Part shown: positions 17,285 to 26,183 of the stretch, one piece after another
Position numbering within the stretch: the stretch's first letter is position 1
How the letters are laid out: every line of letters starts with the position of its first letter
DNA from: an uncultured Opitutia bacterium
Lineage (GTDB): Bacteria; Verrucomicrobiota; Verrucomicrobiia; Opitutales; Opitutaceae
Length of the DNA: 64,000 nt
NCBI GenBank assembly: GCA_903896015.1
Contig: CAITWF010000059.1
Coordinates: 62,001 to 126,000, forward strand
Direction: 5' to 3'
Notes under the pieces: model-generated
Seen by the model: only the letters and a program-made list of their open reading frames with translations
What the model was told of the DNA's origin: nothing
The model's database searches: none
Translations under genes and position numbers: made by a program

Positions 17285-19522
17285 TCAGAATTCGCCGGAC
17301 AGCGTGAGGAAGTAGTTGCGATCCGGCAGCACTGTGAACGACGGGATGCTCTTGGCGCTCAGCGAACTGATGATTTGCAGCTTCCGGTCCAGCGCGTTGT
17401 CGACCTGTAGCTTAACCTTCAGGCTGCGAATGAAGCTGTCCCGGGCGAGGCGATGACTGTAACCGATCGCAAGGTCGGCCAGCGTGTAGGCCGGCTGGAC
17501 CGTGCTCGCGACCAGCGTTGCGGCGATGTCAGGGTTCAGGCCGGACGCGTAGATTTTCTGCGCGCCAACGTATTTGTTGGAGACAGAGGCGAAGAACCCT
17601 CCGTTGTTGTAAACCAGTCCGAATGCCGCCGTGGATTTTGCGACCGACGGAAGGTCCAGCTTCGACTTCTTGAAGACCGCATGGTTAATCGAGCCGTTGG
17701 CGAACAGGCTGAGGCCGCCGCCAATCGAGTAAGTGCCCTCGGTCTCGATGCCGCTGTAGTAAGCGCCCTTGGCTAACGCATAGTAGGGCGTGTTGGTGAC
17801 GGTGTCGGTGATCGTGAGCGGGAAATTATTGTAGTTGATCCAGTAGGCATCGATGTCGCCGTTGAACCGCCCGCTTTTATATACTGTGCCGATTTGATAG
17901 TTGGTTGTCTCCTGCGGCTTCACGCTGTCCTTTGAAGGATCGGGGACGTAGAAAAGTTGAAGGTTCGGCGCCAGGTAACCTTTCGCGACCTGCGCGTAGG
18001 CGGTCCAGTTTTGCTCCAGGCGGTAGTTCGCGGCGATGCTCGGCATCGCGGTCGAGTCGGTGCGCTCGCCAAAATAGCGCAGGCGCGTGGTCTGGTTGAC
18101 CGGCGCCTCGATGTCGCGGTGAAAATGCGCATAGCGAAGCCCAGCGTTGATCGAAAGGTCGCGCGTGGCGTGCCATTCATATTCGGCGAAGCCCTGCAGC
18201 GTCTTCATGAAGTCGACCATGAGATAGGTCGTCGCAGCGAGCGTCCCGACGTCTTCAGGCGTGGTCGCTCGGTTGTAGTCGAGGGTGTGCCGGCCCAGCG
18301 TGTAATCGAGCAGGTATTGGTAGCGGGGGTTACGAATATACTCAGCCCAGAATCCCGTCTTGAACGTGCCCGTGCTGTCCTCATGCGAGAGCTGTGCGAT
18401 GTCGGTGTAGGCGCGGTAAGCGTTGAGTTGGTAGGTGCCGCCGATGTCGGTCTTGGAGGTCTTGGTGCCGAGCGTCGGTGTCTGATAGCTGCCGTTACGA
18501 TAGGAGTAAGTTCCGATCTTGTTGTTGAAGCGCCAGCCGCTGCCGAGGTCGGTATCGAGGGCAATATAATCAAAATCGGCCTGCTTGGTCTGATAGTTGT
18601 AGAGGGGCGAGAGGATGTTGTTCGGATCATTGACGAGGCCGAAGTTGCGGCCGTTGGCGTCAATCGTGGCCTGCGTCACCGAGCCGGGCGTGCCGAACTG
18701 AATCCAGTTGAAGGTGGTGAGGAAGGTGAGCGTCGTGTTCTTGCCGACCGGCTGGAGGTATTTGAAATACGTCGTCGTGCGGCGGAAGTAGGAGCCGGTG
18801 AGAAAACCGTCGGAGCTCATATATTGGTAGCTGCCAATCGCGGTGGCACCGTTGAGCTTTTCCAGACGGCCCGAGTTAGCCTCGATGTTGCCGACAAAGG
18901 TATTGAAGCTCCCGTAGCTGAAGGTCGGGATGACCTCGGCGACGGTGCGCGGATCCTTCGACTGCATTGCAATCGTGCCGCCGAACGTCGCCTCGCCAAT
19001 CGTGCTCGCGGTGCCCGGGCCGCGATCGACGGTCATGCGGCCGATGATTTTGGCGGGAAAATAGCTCGTCGAGTGGTGCGAGAAGGAATTGTTATCGCTG
19101 AACGGAATGCCGTCGTAGGTGACGTTGTATTGCCCGTCGGAGAAGCCACGCAGGATGTTCTTCGCCTCGCTGAGGCCGGGGCCGTTGGCTTGCACCGTCG
19201 TCACGCTGGGGGCGATGTTCGCCACCATCGTGTAGTCGGCGGAGGGCGCGATGCTGTTGGTAATGGTCGAAATATCGATGACCGACTGCGGCTGCACGAC
19301 ATCGAGGCGGCTCTCGGTGGGCGCTTGCGTGAGCGCGGAGGTGCGCTTCTCGGTGACCTCGATTTCCTCCAGGCGGATCGCCTTTTCATTTAAGGTGTCG
19401 TCCACGGTTTTCGCGGCCGCAGGTTTTGCCGCGTCGGCAGTGTTTTGGGAACGGATGGTCGGAGCGAAGGCGCAGGCGAACAAGCCGAGCGCGGCCGCAG
19501 TGGTGAGGTGGTGGGCTTTCAT
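17285..19522 (-). CDS. TonB-dependent outer-membrane receptor
   Basis: A 745-residue receptor with a signal peptide (MKAHHLTTAAALGLFACAF). A TonB-box-like IRLEEIEVTEK precedes the plug (about 70-200), which includes KNILRGFSDGQYNVTYDG and VDRGPGTASTIGEATFGG. The rest is a beta-barrel ending in the aromatic-rich RNYFLTLSGEF, the expected final strand. It imports a scarce ligand across the outer membrane using TonB energy. The downstream phosphatase and PepSY-like genes point to a phosphorylated or metal-bearing ligand; this is inference. Confidence 0.93.
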   Translation of the reverse strand: MKAHHLTTAAALGLFACAFAPTIRSQNTADAAKPAAAKTVDDTLNEKAIRLEEIEVTEKRTSALTQAPTESRLDVVQPQSVIDISTITNSIAPSADYTMVANIAPSVTTVQANGPGLSEAKNILRGFSDGQYNVTYDGIPFSDNNSFSHHSTSYFPAKIIGRMTVDRGPGTASTIGEATFGGTIAMQSKDPRTVAEVIPTFSYGSFNTFVGNIEANSGRLEKLNGATAIGSYQYMSSDGFLTGSYFRRTTTYFKYLQPVGKNTTLTFLTTFNWIQFGTPGSVTQATIDANGRNFGLVNDPNNILSPLYNYQTKQADFDYIALDTDLGSGWRFNNKIGTYSYRNGSYQTPTLGTKTSKTDIGGTYQLNAYRAYTDIAQLSHEDSTGTFKTGFWAEYIRNPRYQYLLDYTLGRHTLDYNRATTPEDVGTLAATTYLMVDFMKTLQGFAEYEWHATRDLSINAGLRYAHFHRDIEAPVNQTTRLRYFGERTDSTAMPSIAANYRLEQNWTAYAQVAKGYLAPNLQLFYVPDPSKDSVKPQETTNYQIGTVYKSGRFNGDIDAYWINYNNFPLTITDTVTNTPYYALAKGAYYSGIETEGTYSIGGGLSLFANGSINHAVFKKSKLDLPSVAKSTAAFGLVYNNGGFFASVSNKYVGAQKIYASGLNPDIAATLVASTVQPAYTLADLAIGYSHRLARDSFIRSLKVKLQVDNALDRKLQIISSLSAKSIPSFTVLPDRNYFLTLSGEF

Positions 19523-19623
19523 GGCACCGCCAAGCGAGGTAGGCCCACCGCAGACTACAACCCGCCCACGTCACGTTCCGGGGAAGAAAAGATTATGCCC
19601 GCGTAATGGAGGACGGACGAGCG

Positions 19624-19669
19624 GACGCCCCGACCACGTCAGTCGGGGCGTCACGAGCCTCACGCTCGT
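19624..19669. repeat. Two tandem hairpins between TonB receptor and HAD genes
   Basis: First hairpin: perfect 11-bp arms GACGCCCCGAC (19624-19634) and GTCGGGGCGTC (19642-19652). Second: ACGAGC (19653-19658) and GCTCGT (19664-19669). They lie in the 182-base gap upstream of the receptor and downstream of the minus-strand HAD gene, so they could end HAD transcription; no T-run follows. The paired form looks like a dispersed palindromic element. Confidence 0.55.
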
Positions 19670-19704
19670 AGGATGCAGCGCGCCGCTCGGCGTCCGAACG
19701 ATTT

Positions 19705-20418
19705 TTATTTCCGCGCGGACCAGCCTGCCACGATCGCGGGCAGCTCGGCCATCTTGCCCGCGGCGAAAAAGCGCCCTTCTGCGCCCGAGGGAGGAGTGGC
19801 GTGTTCCAGCTCCCACGTAATGTGATACGGAATGTGCACGCCCGCGCCCCCGAGTTCGACCACCGGCAGGATGTCGGATTTAATGGAGTTGCCCACCATC
19901 AGAAAGCGCTGCGGCGTAATGCGGTGCTGGCGCAAGATGGCGGCGTAGGACGCCGCGTCCTTCTCCGACACGATTTCGACGGCGCGGAAAAAGTCCGCGA
20001 GCCCGGACTTCGCGACTTTGCGCTCCTGGTCGCGTAGATCGCCTTTGGTGATCAGCACGAGCGGGTGCCGCGGCGCGAGCCCGGCCAGTATTTCCCGCAC
20101 TCCGTCGAGCAGCTCGACCGGATGCTCGAGCATGCTGCGTCCGAGTTCAAGCAGCTGCCGGATTTCCGTCGCGCCGATCTTGCCGTCCGTCAGCTGAATC
20201 GCGGTCTCAATCGCCGAGAGCGTAAACCCCTTCGCGCCGTAGCCGTAGAGCGGGATGTTGCGTTTTTCCGTGGCGAGCAGCGCGGCATCCACCGTCGCAG
20301 CGTCGTGGTAGTGAGCGAGCAAGGCGCGGTAGCGCTCGTGCACGCGCTCGAAATTCGTCTCGTTGTGCCAGAGCGTGTCGTCCGCATCGAAGCCAATCAC
20401 GAAGTCGTGGGAGTTCAT
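19705..20418 (-). CDS. HAD-superfamily hydrolase
   Basis: A 237-residue phosphatase-like protein. Motif I is IGFDADDTLWHNE (nucleophile and acid Asp), motif II LVLITKGD, and motif III/IV RFLMVGNSIKSDI with the conserved Lys before it in ERKVAKSG. The helical cap lies at about 20-95. These hydrolyse small phosphate esters. Its ATG overlaps the MATE stop (ATGA at 20418-20415), so it is translated from the MATE transcript. Confidence 0.9.
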   Translation of the reverse strand: MNSHDFVIGFDADDTLWHNETNFERVHERYRALLAHYHDAATVDAALLATEKRNIPLYGYGAKGFTLSAIETAIQLTDGKIGATEIRQLLELGRSMLEHPVELLDGVREILAGLAPRHPLVLITKGDLRDQERKVAKSGLADFFRAVEIVSEKDAASYAAILRQHRITPQRFLMVGNSIKSDILPVVELGGAGVHIPYHITWELEHATPPSGAEGRFFAAGKMAELPAIVAGWSARK

Positions 20419-21761
20419 GGAAAGTTTGATGTCACGGCGGGCCGGGTGAGCCGGGCGAATCGCATGCTCAACGCCACGGCCGCGAGCGCGAGTCCCGTCG
20501 CGATGCCGATCCACATGCCGGCCGCGCCGAGCGTCCCGCGCACACCGAGCGCGTAGCCCAGCGGAAGCGCCACCACCCAATACGCCACAAACGTGAGCAC
20601 TGCCGGCACCTTCACGTCAGTGATTCCGCGCAGGCACGCGGCCGCGATCACCTGCACGCCGTCGACGAATTGAAAGAGCGCCGCGACCGCGAGCAGCTGC
20701 GTCGCGAGGGCGATGACCACGCCATCGCGCACGAACCAGCCCGAGATCATGCGCCCACCGAAGGCAAAGAGCACCGCAAACGTCCCCATCGTCGCCAAGC
20801 CGATGAGATAAGCCGCAATCGCGATGGGGCGGCGGCGCTCGAATTCACCCGCCCCCACCGCTCGGCTGACTCGCATCCCCGCCGCCGTCGAAAGCCCGAG
20901 TGGAAACATGAAGGACAGCGACGCACAACTCAGCGCGATCTGGTGCGCGGCCAGCGGCACCGCACCGAGCCAGCCGATCATCACGCTCGAAAAAGCGAAC
21001 GCGGAGCTTTCAAACAACAGCATGCCCGACGCCGGCAATCCGATGTGAAGCATCTCGCGAAACCGCGCCCGCGAGTAACCGCCGAACCAGCGCCGCGGCC
21101 ACGCCGCGCGCACGGCCGCATCGCGCCGCAGCCAGAGAAAAATCACGAGCGCGCCGAGGGTGCGCGAGACCAGCGTGGAAATCCCCGCGCCCGTGAGGCC
21201 GAGCGCCGGCATCCCCAGATGGCCGTAGATAAAAACCCAGTTGAGCGCCGCGTTGAGCGCAACGCCCGCGAGCATGATGAACATCGGCGCCCACGGATGC
21301 CCCATCGCCTCCGCGAACTGCCGCAGCACAAGATAAACGAACACCGAGGTGATCGATCCGGCGATCAGCAGGAAAAACGGCGTCACGATCGCGAGCACCT
21401 CCGCCGGCTGGCCGAATCGCGCCAGCCCAAAGCTCAGCGAGCCCATTGCGAGCGTTTCCAGCACGCCGAAGAACAGCGCCAGCGCGAGCCCGTGCCGCAG
21501 GTATTCGCCACATTCGTCGGGCCGCTCTGCGCCGTGTGCGCGCGCCACAAAAATCGACACCGGCAGCATCAGCCCTATGCCGGCCACGAAAAACACCGAG
21601 AACACACTGCCGCCAAACGACGAGGCGGCGAGCGGCACGGTGCCGGCGTGTCCGATCATCACGCTGTCGGTCACGCCCATCAGCATCTGACTCAGCTGAC
21701 CGACGACGATGGGCGCGGCCAGGGTGAAGGTCGGTCGAAGCTCGGCAGTGACGCGCGACAT
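20415..21761 (-). CDS. MATE family efflux transporter
   Basis: A 448-residue inner-membrane protein with about twelve helices in two similar halves. The opening FTLAAPIVVGQLSQMLMGVTDSVMIG is typical MATE, and the second half repeats it as LHIGLPASGMLLFESSAFAF. MATE proteins exchange Na+ or H+ for cationic drugs or metabolites. The ATG at 21761 places the first helix about ten residues in. It is coupled to the HAD gene downstream. Confidence 0.92.
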   Translation of the reverse strand: MSRVTAELRPTFTLAAPIVVGQLSQMLMGVTDSVMIGHAGTVPLAASSFGGSVFSVFFVAGIGLMLPVSIFVARAHGAERPDECGEYLRHGLALALFFGVLETLAMGSLSFGLARFGQPAEVLAIVTPFFLLIAGSITSVFVYLVLRQFAEAMGHPWAPMFIMLAGVALNAALNWVFIYGHLGMPALGLTGAGISTLVSRTLGALVIFLWLRRDAAVRAAWPRRWFGGYSRARFREMLHIGLPASGMLLFESSAFAFSSVMIGWLGAVPLAAHQIALSCASLSFMFPLGLSTAAGMRVSRAVGAGEFERRRPIAIAAYLIGLATMGTFAVLFAFGGRMISGWFVRDGVVIALATQLLAVAALFQFVDGVQVIAAACLRGITDVKVPAVLTFVAYWVVALPLGYALGVRGTLGAAGMWIGIATGLALAAVALSMRFARLTRPAVTSNFP

Positions 21762-21868
21762 GGGCGCCCACGCTGAGCAACCCGCGGGCCGACGCACGCG
21801 CAATTTCGCGCGGCCCAGGTTTGCGGCCGACGGGTTGCGCCGGCGCGGGGTCACGCTAACTTCGCCGG

Positions 21869-22162
21869 ATGAAATCGCCGCGCTTCGAAATCGCCGTCCT
21901 CCTCGCCCTGCTGCTTGGCGCGATGGGTGCGTTTGTGTGGATGCAATGGCGCACGACCAAGGCGAAGGCACCCAAGCCCTCCGTCGCGATTCAGGACGGG
22001 AAGACGATCGATTTTTCGAGCGGCGTGCCGCTGATCAAGGACGACGCGAAACAAAAAGCCGCACTCGAAAAATCGCTGAAGGAAATGGAGGCGGCCGCCG
22101 CCCACATCACGTTTCCGCCGAGCGAACCGAAAAAGCAGGACGTGCCGCCCGCGAAGCCGTAG
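21869..22162 (+). CDS. Small membrane-anchored hypothetical protein
   Basis: A 97-residue protein with one N-terminal anchor (FEIAVLLALLLGAMGAFVWMQW) and a charged periplasmic part containing a short helix (KAALEKSLKEMEAAAAH) and a proline-rich tail. I do not recognise a family. It is divergent from the MATE gene and converges on the gene ending at 22169, six bases away. Codon use resembles neighbouring genes, which supports it being real. Confidence 0.6.
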   Translation: MKSPRFEIAVLLALLLGAMGAFVWMQWRTTKAKAPKPSVAIQDGKTIDFSSGVPLIKDDAKQKAALEKSLKEMEAAAAHITFPPSEPKKQDVPPAKP

Positions 22163-22168
22163 CGCGAA

Positions 22169-23032
22169 TCAGTTTTTCGCGGCGGTCAGCATGTCGGACA
22201 TGAGCGCGATCGCGGTCGCTTCGGTGATGTCGGCACTCGAGAATTGCCGGGCGATGTGGCCCGCCTGCATCCCCTTGCCGAGAATGTCGCTCGCGGCCGC
22301 CTGCCCCACGATCGCCGCGTCCTTTAAACGGATCGCCGTCGCTTGAATATCGGGCACCGTGAGCGTCAGGTCACCCGAAACTTGGGGGACGGTGAGTGCG
22401 CGGCTCGAAATCAAAATCTCGATCGCGATGTCGGCGATGTTGCCCAGCGCCTCGCGATCCTTTGTCCCGCGTTCACCGGCGAGATGGCCGCCGGGCTGGC
22501 CCGGCAGGAGCGCGGCCGCGACCTGTTGGTCGGCGAGCTGCGCGCCGGCGTTGCGGAAGACGCGGCCGAAGAGCCGCTCGATTTCCCGGACGGTCTGCTG
22601 ATCGGCGAGCGTGGGCGTGGGCGAGTCCTTCACCGCGTAGACATTCTCGCCACTGGTCTTGGTCGTTTTGTCCTCGGTGTAATATTTTTCCGTGTGGGCG
22701 GTGAGCTTGAAGCCGGAGTCGGTGTCGACGAGCGCCCGGTTGACATAGATGACAATGCGCGGGGCGTGATCGGTTTTGTAGACGCGCCGGAAATTTTCGA
22801 GGATGCCATCGGCCGTCTGACGGGAGATGAGCGTGTCGGCGGACGGGCCATAGATTTTTTGCGTGCTTCCGGCAGGCTGCGCGCGATCCAGGGCGCCCAT
22901 GGCGGGCGCACCGACAGCGGGATAGTTCTGCGCAACGACCATCGGCGGCGGCACGGGTGTTTCTGCGGACTGCGCGAGGAGCGGCGCGATGAGGAAGAAA
23001 AACGGAGCAAAGAGCGAAAAACGGGGATTCAT
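22169..23032 (-). CDS. Exported protein of unknown function in Lpo/YcfL cluster
   Basis: A 287-residue protein with a signal peptide (FSLFAPFFFLIAPLLAQS). The mature part has a proline-rich start, a strand-like segment PRIVIYVNRALVD near residue 90, then TVREIERLFGRVFRNAGAQLAD and a helical C-terminus (DITEATAIALMSDMLTAA). The arrangement recalls proteins that handle peptidoglycan-associated lipoproteins, but I recognise no family. It is the fourth gene after lpoB, the large lipoprotein and ycfL on the same strand, so it probably works with them in the periplasm. Confidence 0.75.
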   Translation of the reverse strand: MNPRFSLFAPFFFLIAPLLAQSAETPVPPPMVVAQNYPAVGAPAMGALDRAQPAGSTQKIYGPSADTLISRQTADGILENFRRVYKTDHAPRIVIYVNRALVDTDSGFKLTAHTEKYYTEDKTTKTSGENVYAVKDSPTPTLADQQTVREIERLFGRVFRNAGAQLADQQVAAALLPGQPGGHLAGERGTKDREALGNIADIAIEILISSRALTVPQVSGDLTLTVPDIQATAIRLKDAAIVGQAAASDILGKGMQAGHIARQFSSADITEATAIALMSDMLTAAKN

Positions 23033-23065
23033 GGCACGCGAGGTTTTGGGTGACGAATCAGCCAC

Positions 23066-23488
23066 TCACCGCGCCTGACGGACGCGGATGGTGTATTTTT
23101 TCGCGAGGGCGTTCATCGCAGTGAAACGGACGGCCTCGGTGGAATTTTCGGCGAGGATGAGCGTCTGGAACGGCGTTTCGTCACCGGTCGAGACCCCGAG
23201 ATCGTTTTTGAACACGCAGTTGATTTGGACCTGAATGCGGCGGGCTTCGCGGTTCTTCACGTTGGCCACGACTTCAAGGCGGCCGTCTTCGAGGACGCGC
23301 TCCTGCAGGCCGGTGCAGGTGACGGAATACTGCGCGGGCTGATCGAGGAGCACGAACTTGTCGGTGTTCTCGAGTGTGAATTTCGTGGTGTCGAGCGGGG
23401 CGAACGGGCCGGGAGGCGGCGTGGCGCACCCGGCAGCGAGCAGCAGCGCGGCGGTGGCGACGGAGAGGAAAAGCAGTTTCGAATTCAT
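23066..23488 (-). CDS. YcfL/DUF1425 family lipoprotein
   Basis: A 140-residue lipoprotein with lipobox LLLAAGC. The mature domain contains LEVVANVKNREARRIQVQINCVFKND and TPFQTLILAENSTEAVRFTAMN, the DUF1425 immunoglobulin-like pattern. In E. coli ycfL lies next to lpoB; the same association is seen here with one gene between. It is anchored in the envelope, probably the outer membrane since no Asp follows the Cys. Confidence 0.85.
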   Translation of the reverse strand: MNSKLLFLSVATAALLLAAGCATPPPGPFAPLDTTKFTLENTDKFVLLDQPAQYSVTCTGLQERVLEDGRLEVVANVKNREARRIQVQINCVFKNDLGVSTGDETPFQTLILAENSTEAVRFTAMNALAKKYTIRVRQAR

Positions 23489-23524
23489 GGTCGGCGAAAG
23501 GTCGGTGGGCGGTGAGACTGCGGG

Positions 23525-24754
23525 TCAGCGTTTAAGTTCGCTCAAAATTACAACGGTGTCGCGGGCGGGATCTTCGACGTGGAGGTTCACCCGGCGAGTG
23601 AGGTCCGCGATCGCGCGGCCCTCAGCGTCGAAGAACTGGAGAATCGCCGCATGATCACCGGCGGGGAGGCGGGTCGCGGAAAAAGAGAGGTATTGCGGGA
23701 GGTTGTCCCACGTGCGCGTGTCGGCGCGCGTCTGCGTGGCCGCCGAGGCGAGCTTGCTGATAAGGCCGAGCGCGCCAAGTCCGAGCGCCAGGTTTTCATT
23801 GCCCTGATCCTTTTCGACGTCGGTGACGACACGCTGGCGGCCATACTGGTCGGTGACGACGCGCTGCTTTTCCTTGTAGATGTTGTCCGCTGCGATGGCG
23901 GAGCCGGCGAGCGCGAGATTGCCAGCGACGTTGGTGGTTTTTTTGAAGACGGCCTTGTTGCCGAGGATGTAGTCCATTACGCGCCCACCGCGGGTGAGGG
24001 CCTGAAAATTCAAATTATCCCAAGGCGTGAAATAGAGATTCTGTTCGCCGAGGGAAAGCGAGGCGGAGCGCACGCGCGAGGCCGAGACTTGGAAGCGCAG
24101 CTGCTCGCCATACTGGCCGGTCGCGATCTTGCGCGGGCCGGGGCCAAATTCGAGGAAAACGAGGACGTTGGCCTGCGGATCGTAGGCGGGGAGCGGGTGC
24201 TTCGCGAGTTTCTCGGCACGCGCGAGGGCGTCGCTGCCATCGGCGGCGAGTTTCGACGAGGCGAGGCCGTCGAGGTAATCGAGCAGCACATAGTCGCTCT
24301 GGTAGGTTTTTTCCTCCGCATCGCTGTCGATGAACTCGGCGGAGCGGAAACACGCGCGCGCGTTGTCCGGCTGGCCGTCGCGCCAGTAGAGCAGGCCGCG
24401 ATAGTAAAACGCCATCACGCGCTCGTAGGGTTCGCCGATAAAGGTTTTCTCGCGCTCCGCGGTAAAGAGGCCGCGCGCCCGTCTGGCCGCCTCATCCGGC
24501 CCCGAGATGACCCCGCCGATGCGCAGAATCGCATCGTCGAGCAGTTTTTTCGCGTCGTCGAAGTTGCCTGCGCGCAGCGCAGTCGCCGCATAGCGATACT
24601 CGAAGAGCACGCGATCGCGCTCGGCGACGCCGGTGAAGCGCGGATCGCCGGCCGGTGCGCCGGGACGCGTCGACGGCTGGTCAGGCATGTCCACGCAGCC
24701 GGCGAGTGCCGACAAGGCGAGGAGGGCGGAAAAAATCTTGAAGCGTGCAAGCAT
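23525..24754 (-). CDS. COG3014-like lipoprotein with TPR-like region
   Basis: A 409-residue lipoprotein (lipobox LSALAGC). Residues 50-190 carry helical repeats (YAATALRAGNFDDAKKLLDDAI, then RVMAFYYRGLLYWRDGQPDNARACFRSAEF). The C-terminal half is beta-rich with NVLVFLEFGPGPRKIA and AGDHAAILQFFDAEGRAIAD. The overall pattern matches the COG3014 proteins often encoded with LpoB. The ATG at 24754 is used. It lies between lpoB and ycfL, likely one operon. Confidence 0.78.
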   Translation of the reverse strand: MLARFKIFSALLALSALAGCVDMPDQPSTRPGAPAGDPRFTGVAERDRVLFEYRYAATALRAGNFDDAKKLLDDAILRIGGVISGPDEAARRARGLFTAEREKTFIGEPYERVMAFYYRGLLYWRDGQPDNARACFRSAEFIDSDAEEKTYQSDYVLLDYLDGLASSKLAADGSDALARAEKLAKHPLPAYDPQANVLVFLEFGPGPRKIATGQYGEQLRFQVSASRVRSASLSLGEQNLYFTPWDNLNFQALTRGGRVMDYILGNKAVFKKTTNVAGNLALAGSAIAADNIYKEKQRVVTDQYGRQRVVTDVEKDQGNENLALGLGALGLISKLASAATQTRADTRTWDNLPQYLSFSATRLPAGDHAAILQFFDAEGRAIADLTRRVNLHVEDPARDTVVILSELKR

Positions 24755-24836
24755 GGACAAAAGGGCAATCGCTCAGGGCAGAGCCGGACAAGGGCGGCAC
24801 GGGCCACCTGAAAAATGGGCCGGCCACCACTCCGGC

Positions 24837-25472
24837 TCAACGATAGGCGGCGTCCTCGAGCCCCTGCTTCTTAATCTCGTAGGAGTCCTCCCAGACGATC
24901 TCGCTGGTGCGGGAGTTGGTCAGGCGAAAGCTGTAAAGGATGTAGTCGCCGGTGCCCTGCGAAGTGCGGGTGGCGAGTCCCTCGAGCTTGCCGGTGAGAA
25001 AGTAATCCGCGCCGCGAAACTCGACCACGCCCGGATCGGCACTCGCAGTGACCTGGCCAGACTGCTTGAGCGCGCGCTCGCGCTCGAGCGTCTTCATGAT
25101 TTCGCGATCGAGGAAGCTGACGCGACCGATGGCGTTTTTGTTCAGCTCGACGCGGATGCGCGTGAGAAACATGTCTTTGTTGATCGGGAAACGGGTGTTG
25201 TTCACGACCGGCTCGAGCACAATCTGCGGCTTCGTCTGCGCGCGCGAAATTTCCGGGATGCCGAGGATGCTGCGGGCCATCTTGTCGGTGACCGTGACGA
25301 GATCCTGCGACTCGACGCCGGTGCCGGCGACAAAGCCGCGTTCGTCCGGGCGCATTTCGGTCACGGGCACGCCGGACGGGTTTTTCACGCCCGGTGCGGT
25401 TTCGCAGCCGGCAAAAAATGCGGCCGTCGCGCAGACACCGGCGAGCAAAAGGAAACGGGAGGTGGTTTTCAT
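24837..25472 (-). CDS. lpoB: Penicillin-binding protein activator LpoB
   Basis: A 211-residue lipoprotein (lipobox AFFAGC). The mature domain includes QIVLEPVVNNTRFPINKDMF, LTRIRVELNKNAIGRVSFLD and the C-terminal DYILYSFRLTNSRTSEIVWEDSYEIKK stretch, as in LpoB. LpoB spans from the outer membrane to activate PBP1B transpeptidase and glycosyltransferase. No PBP1B gene lies in the window. It heads a four-gene minus-strand cluster of envelope proteins. Confidence 0.88.
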   Translation of the reverse strand: MKTTSRFLLLAGVCATAAFFAGCETAPGVKNPSGVPVTEMRPDERGFVAGTGVESQDLVTVTDKMARSILGIPEISRAQTKPQIVLEPVVNNTRFPINKDMFLTRIRVELNKNAIGRVSFLDREIMKTLERERALKQSGQVTASADPGVVEFRGADYFLTGKLEGLATRTSQGTGDYILYSFRLTNSRTSEIVWEDSYEIKKQGLEDAAYR

Positions 25473-25521
25473 GGTAGGTCGAAAAAAAGGGAGCGGAGGA
25501 AAATTACGGCAGGGCGCGCCT

Positions 25522-26151
25522 TCAGCGGCCGAAGAGCGAATTTGCCTGCGCCATCGGCGAGGCGTTGCCGTAGTAATTGTCGATGATGGTCACCGGCTGC
25601 GGCGCGAGCGTGGCGACGGGCTGAGTCGCGGGAGCAGCCACGGCGCGCGGGTAGGCATAGCCATAACCGTAGCCGCGATCGTAGCCATAGCTCGCATCAA
25701 AAATCGAGCCAAGCAGCCAGCCAGCGCCGGCGCCCCACGCGGCCCCGCGCCAGCCGTTGTGCCGCCAGCTGCCGCCGCTATTGTGGCCGATGATGCCGCC
25801 GGCGAGCGCACCGAGAAACACGCCATCGCGCGCATAACCGCCGTAACCGAAGCTGCCGCCGCGATAACCATCACGGTAAACGTAGCCGCCCGCTGGCATC
25901 GGCACGCCAGTGTCATAACGCGCCGCGTAGGACGTGTTTGCATCGGCCGAAGCGCCGAGGAGCGCACCGACTCCCGCGCCAATCGCGGCGCCCTGCCAGC
26001 CGTTGTGAGAGAGCGAGCCGCTATTGTGCCCGATCACGGCGCCGGCGATACCGCCGAGCAGCGCGCCGTTCACCGTGTTCGCGCCGAAAATCTGGGCACG
26101 GGCGGGTGCCAATGCGAGCAAGCCAAGGCCAAGCGTGAATAGGGTTTTCAT
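25522..26151 (-). CDS. Exported glycine-zipper protein with internal duplication
   Basis: A 209-residue protein with a signal peptide (MKTLFTLGLGLLALAPARA). Two glycine-zipper units of about 38 residues are evident: the first contains GGIAGAVIGHNSGS, SHNGWQGAAIGAGVGALLG; the second GGIIGHNSGG, RHNGWRGAAWGAGAGWLLG. A Tyr/Gly-rich segment (GYDRGYGYGYAYP) follows, then a Pro/Ala-rich tail. Such zippers insert into or pack against membranes. It lies 49 bases upstream of lpoB on the same strand. Confidence 0.8.
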   Translation of the reverse strand: MKTLFTLGLGLLALAPARAQIFGANTVNGALLGGIAGAVIGHNSGSLSHNGWQGAAIGAGVGALLGASADANTSYAARYDTGVPMPAGGYVYRDGYRGGSFGYGGYARDGVFLGALAGGIIGHNSGGSWRHNGWRGAAWGAGAGWLLGSIFDASYGYDRGYGYGYAYPRAVAAPATQPVATLAPQPVTIIDNYYGNASPMAQANSLFGR

Positions 26152-26183
26152 GGTAGTCAGGACAACGTGTGCGACACGGCACC

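Noticed and set aside
17957-19393. A 478-codon open frame opposite the TonB receptor
   Set aside because: It is composition-driven (Val/Gly/Arg rich), has no recognisable motif, and lies entirely inside a well-supported receptor gene.
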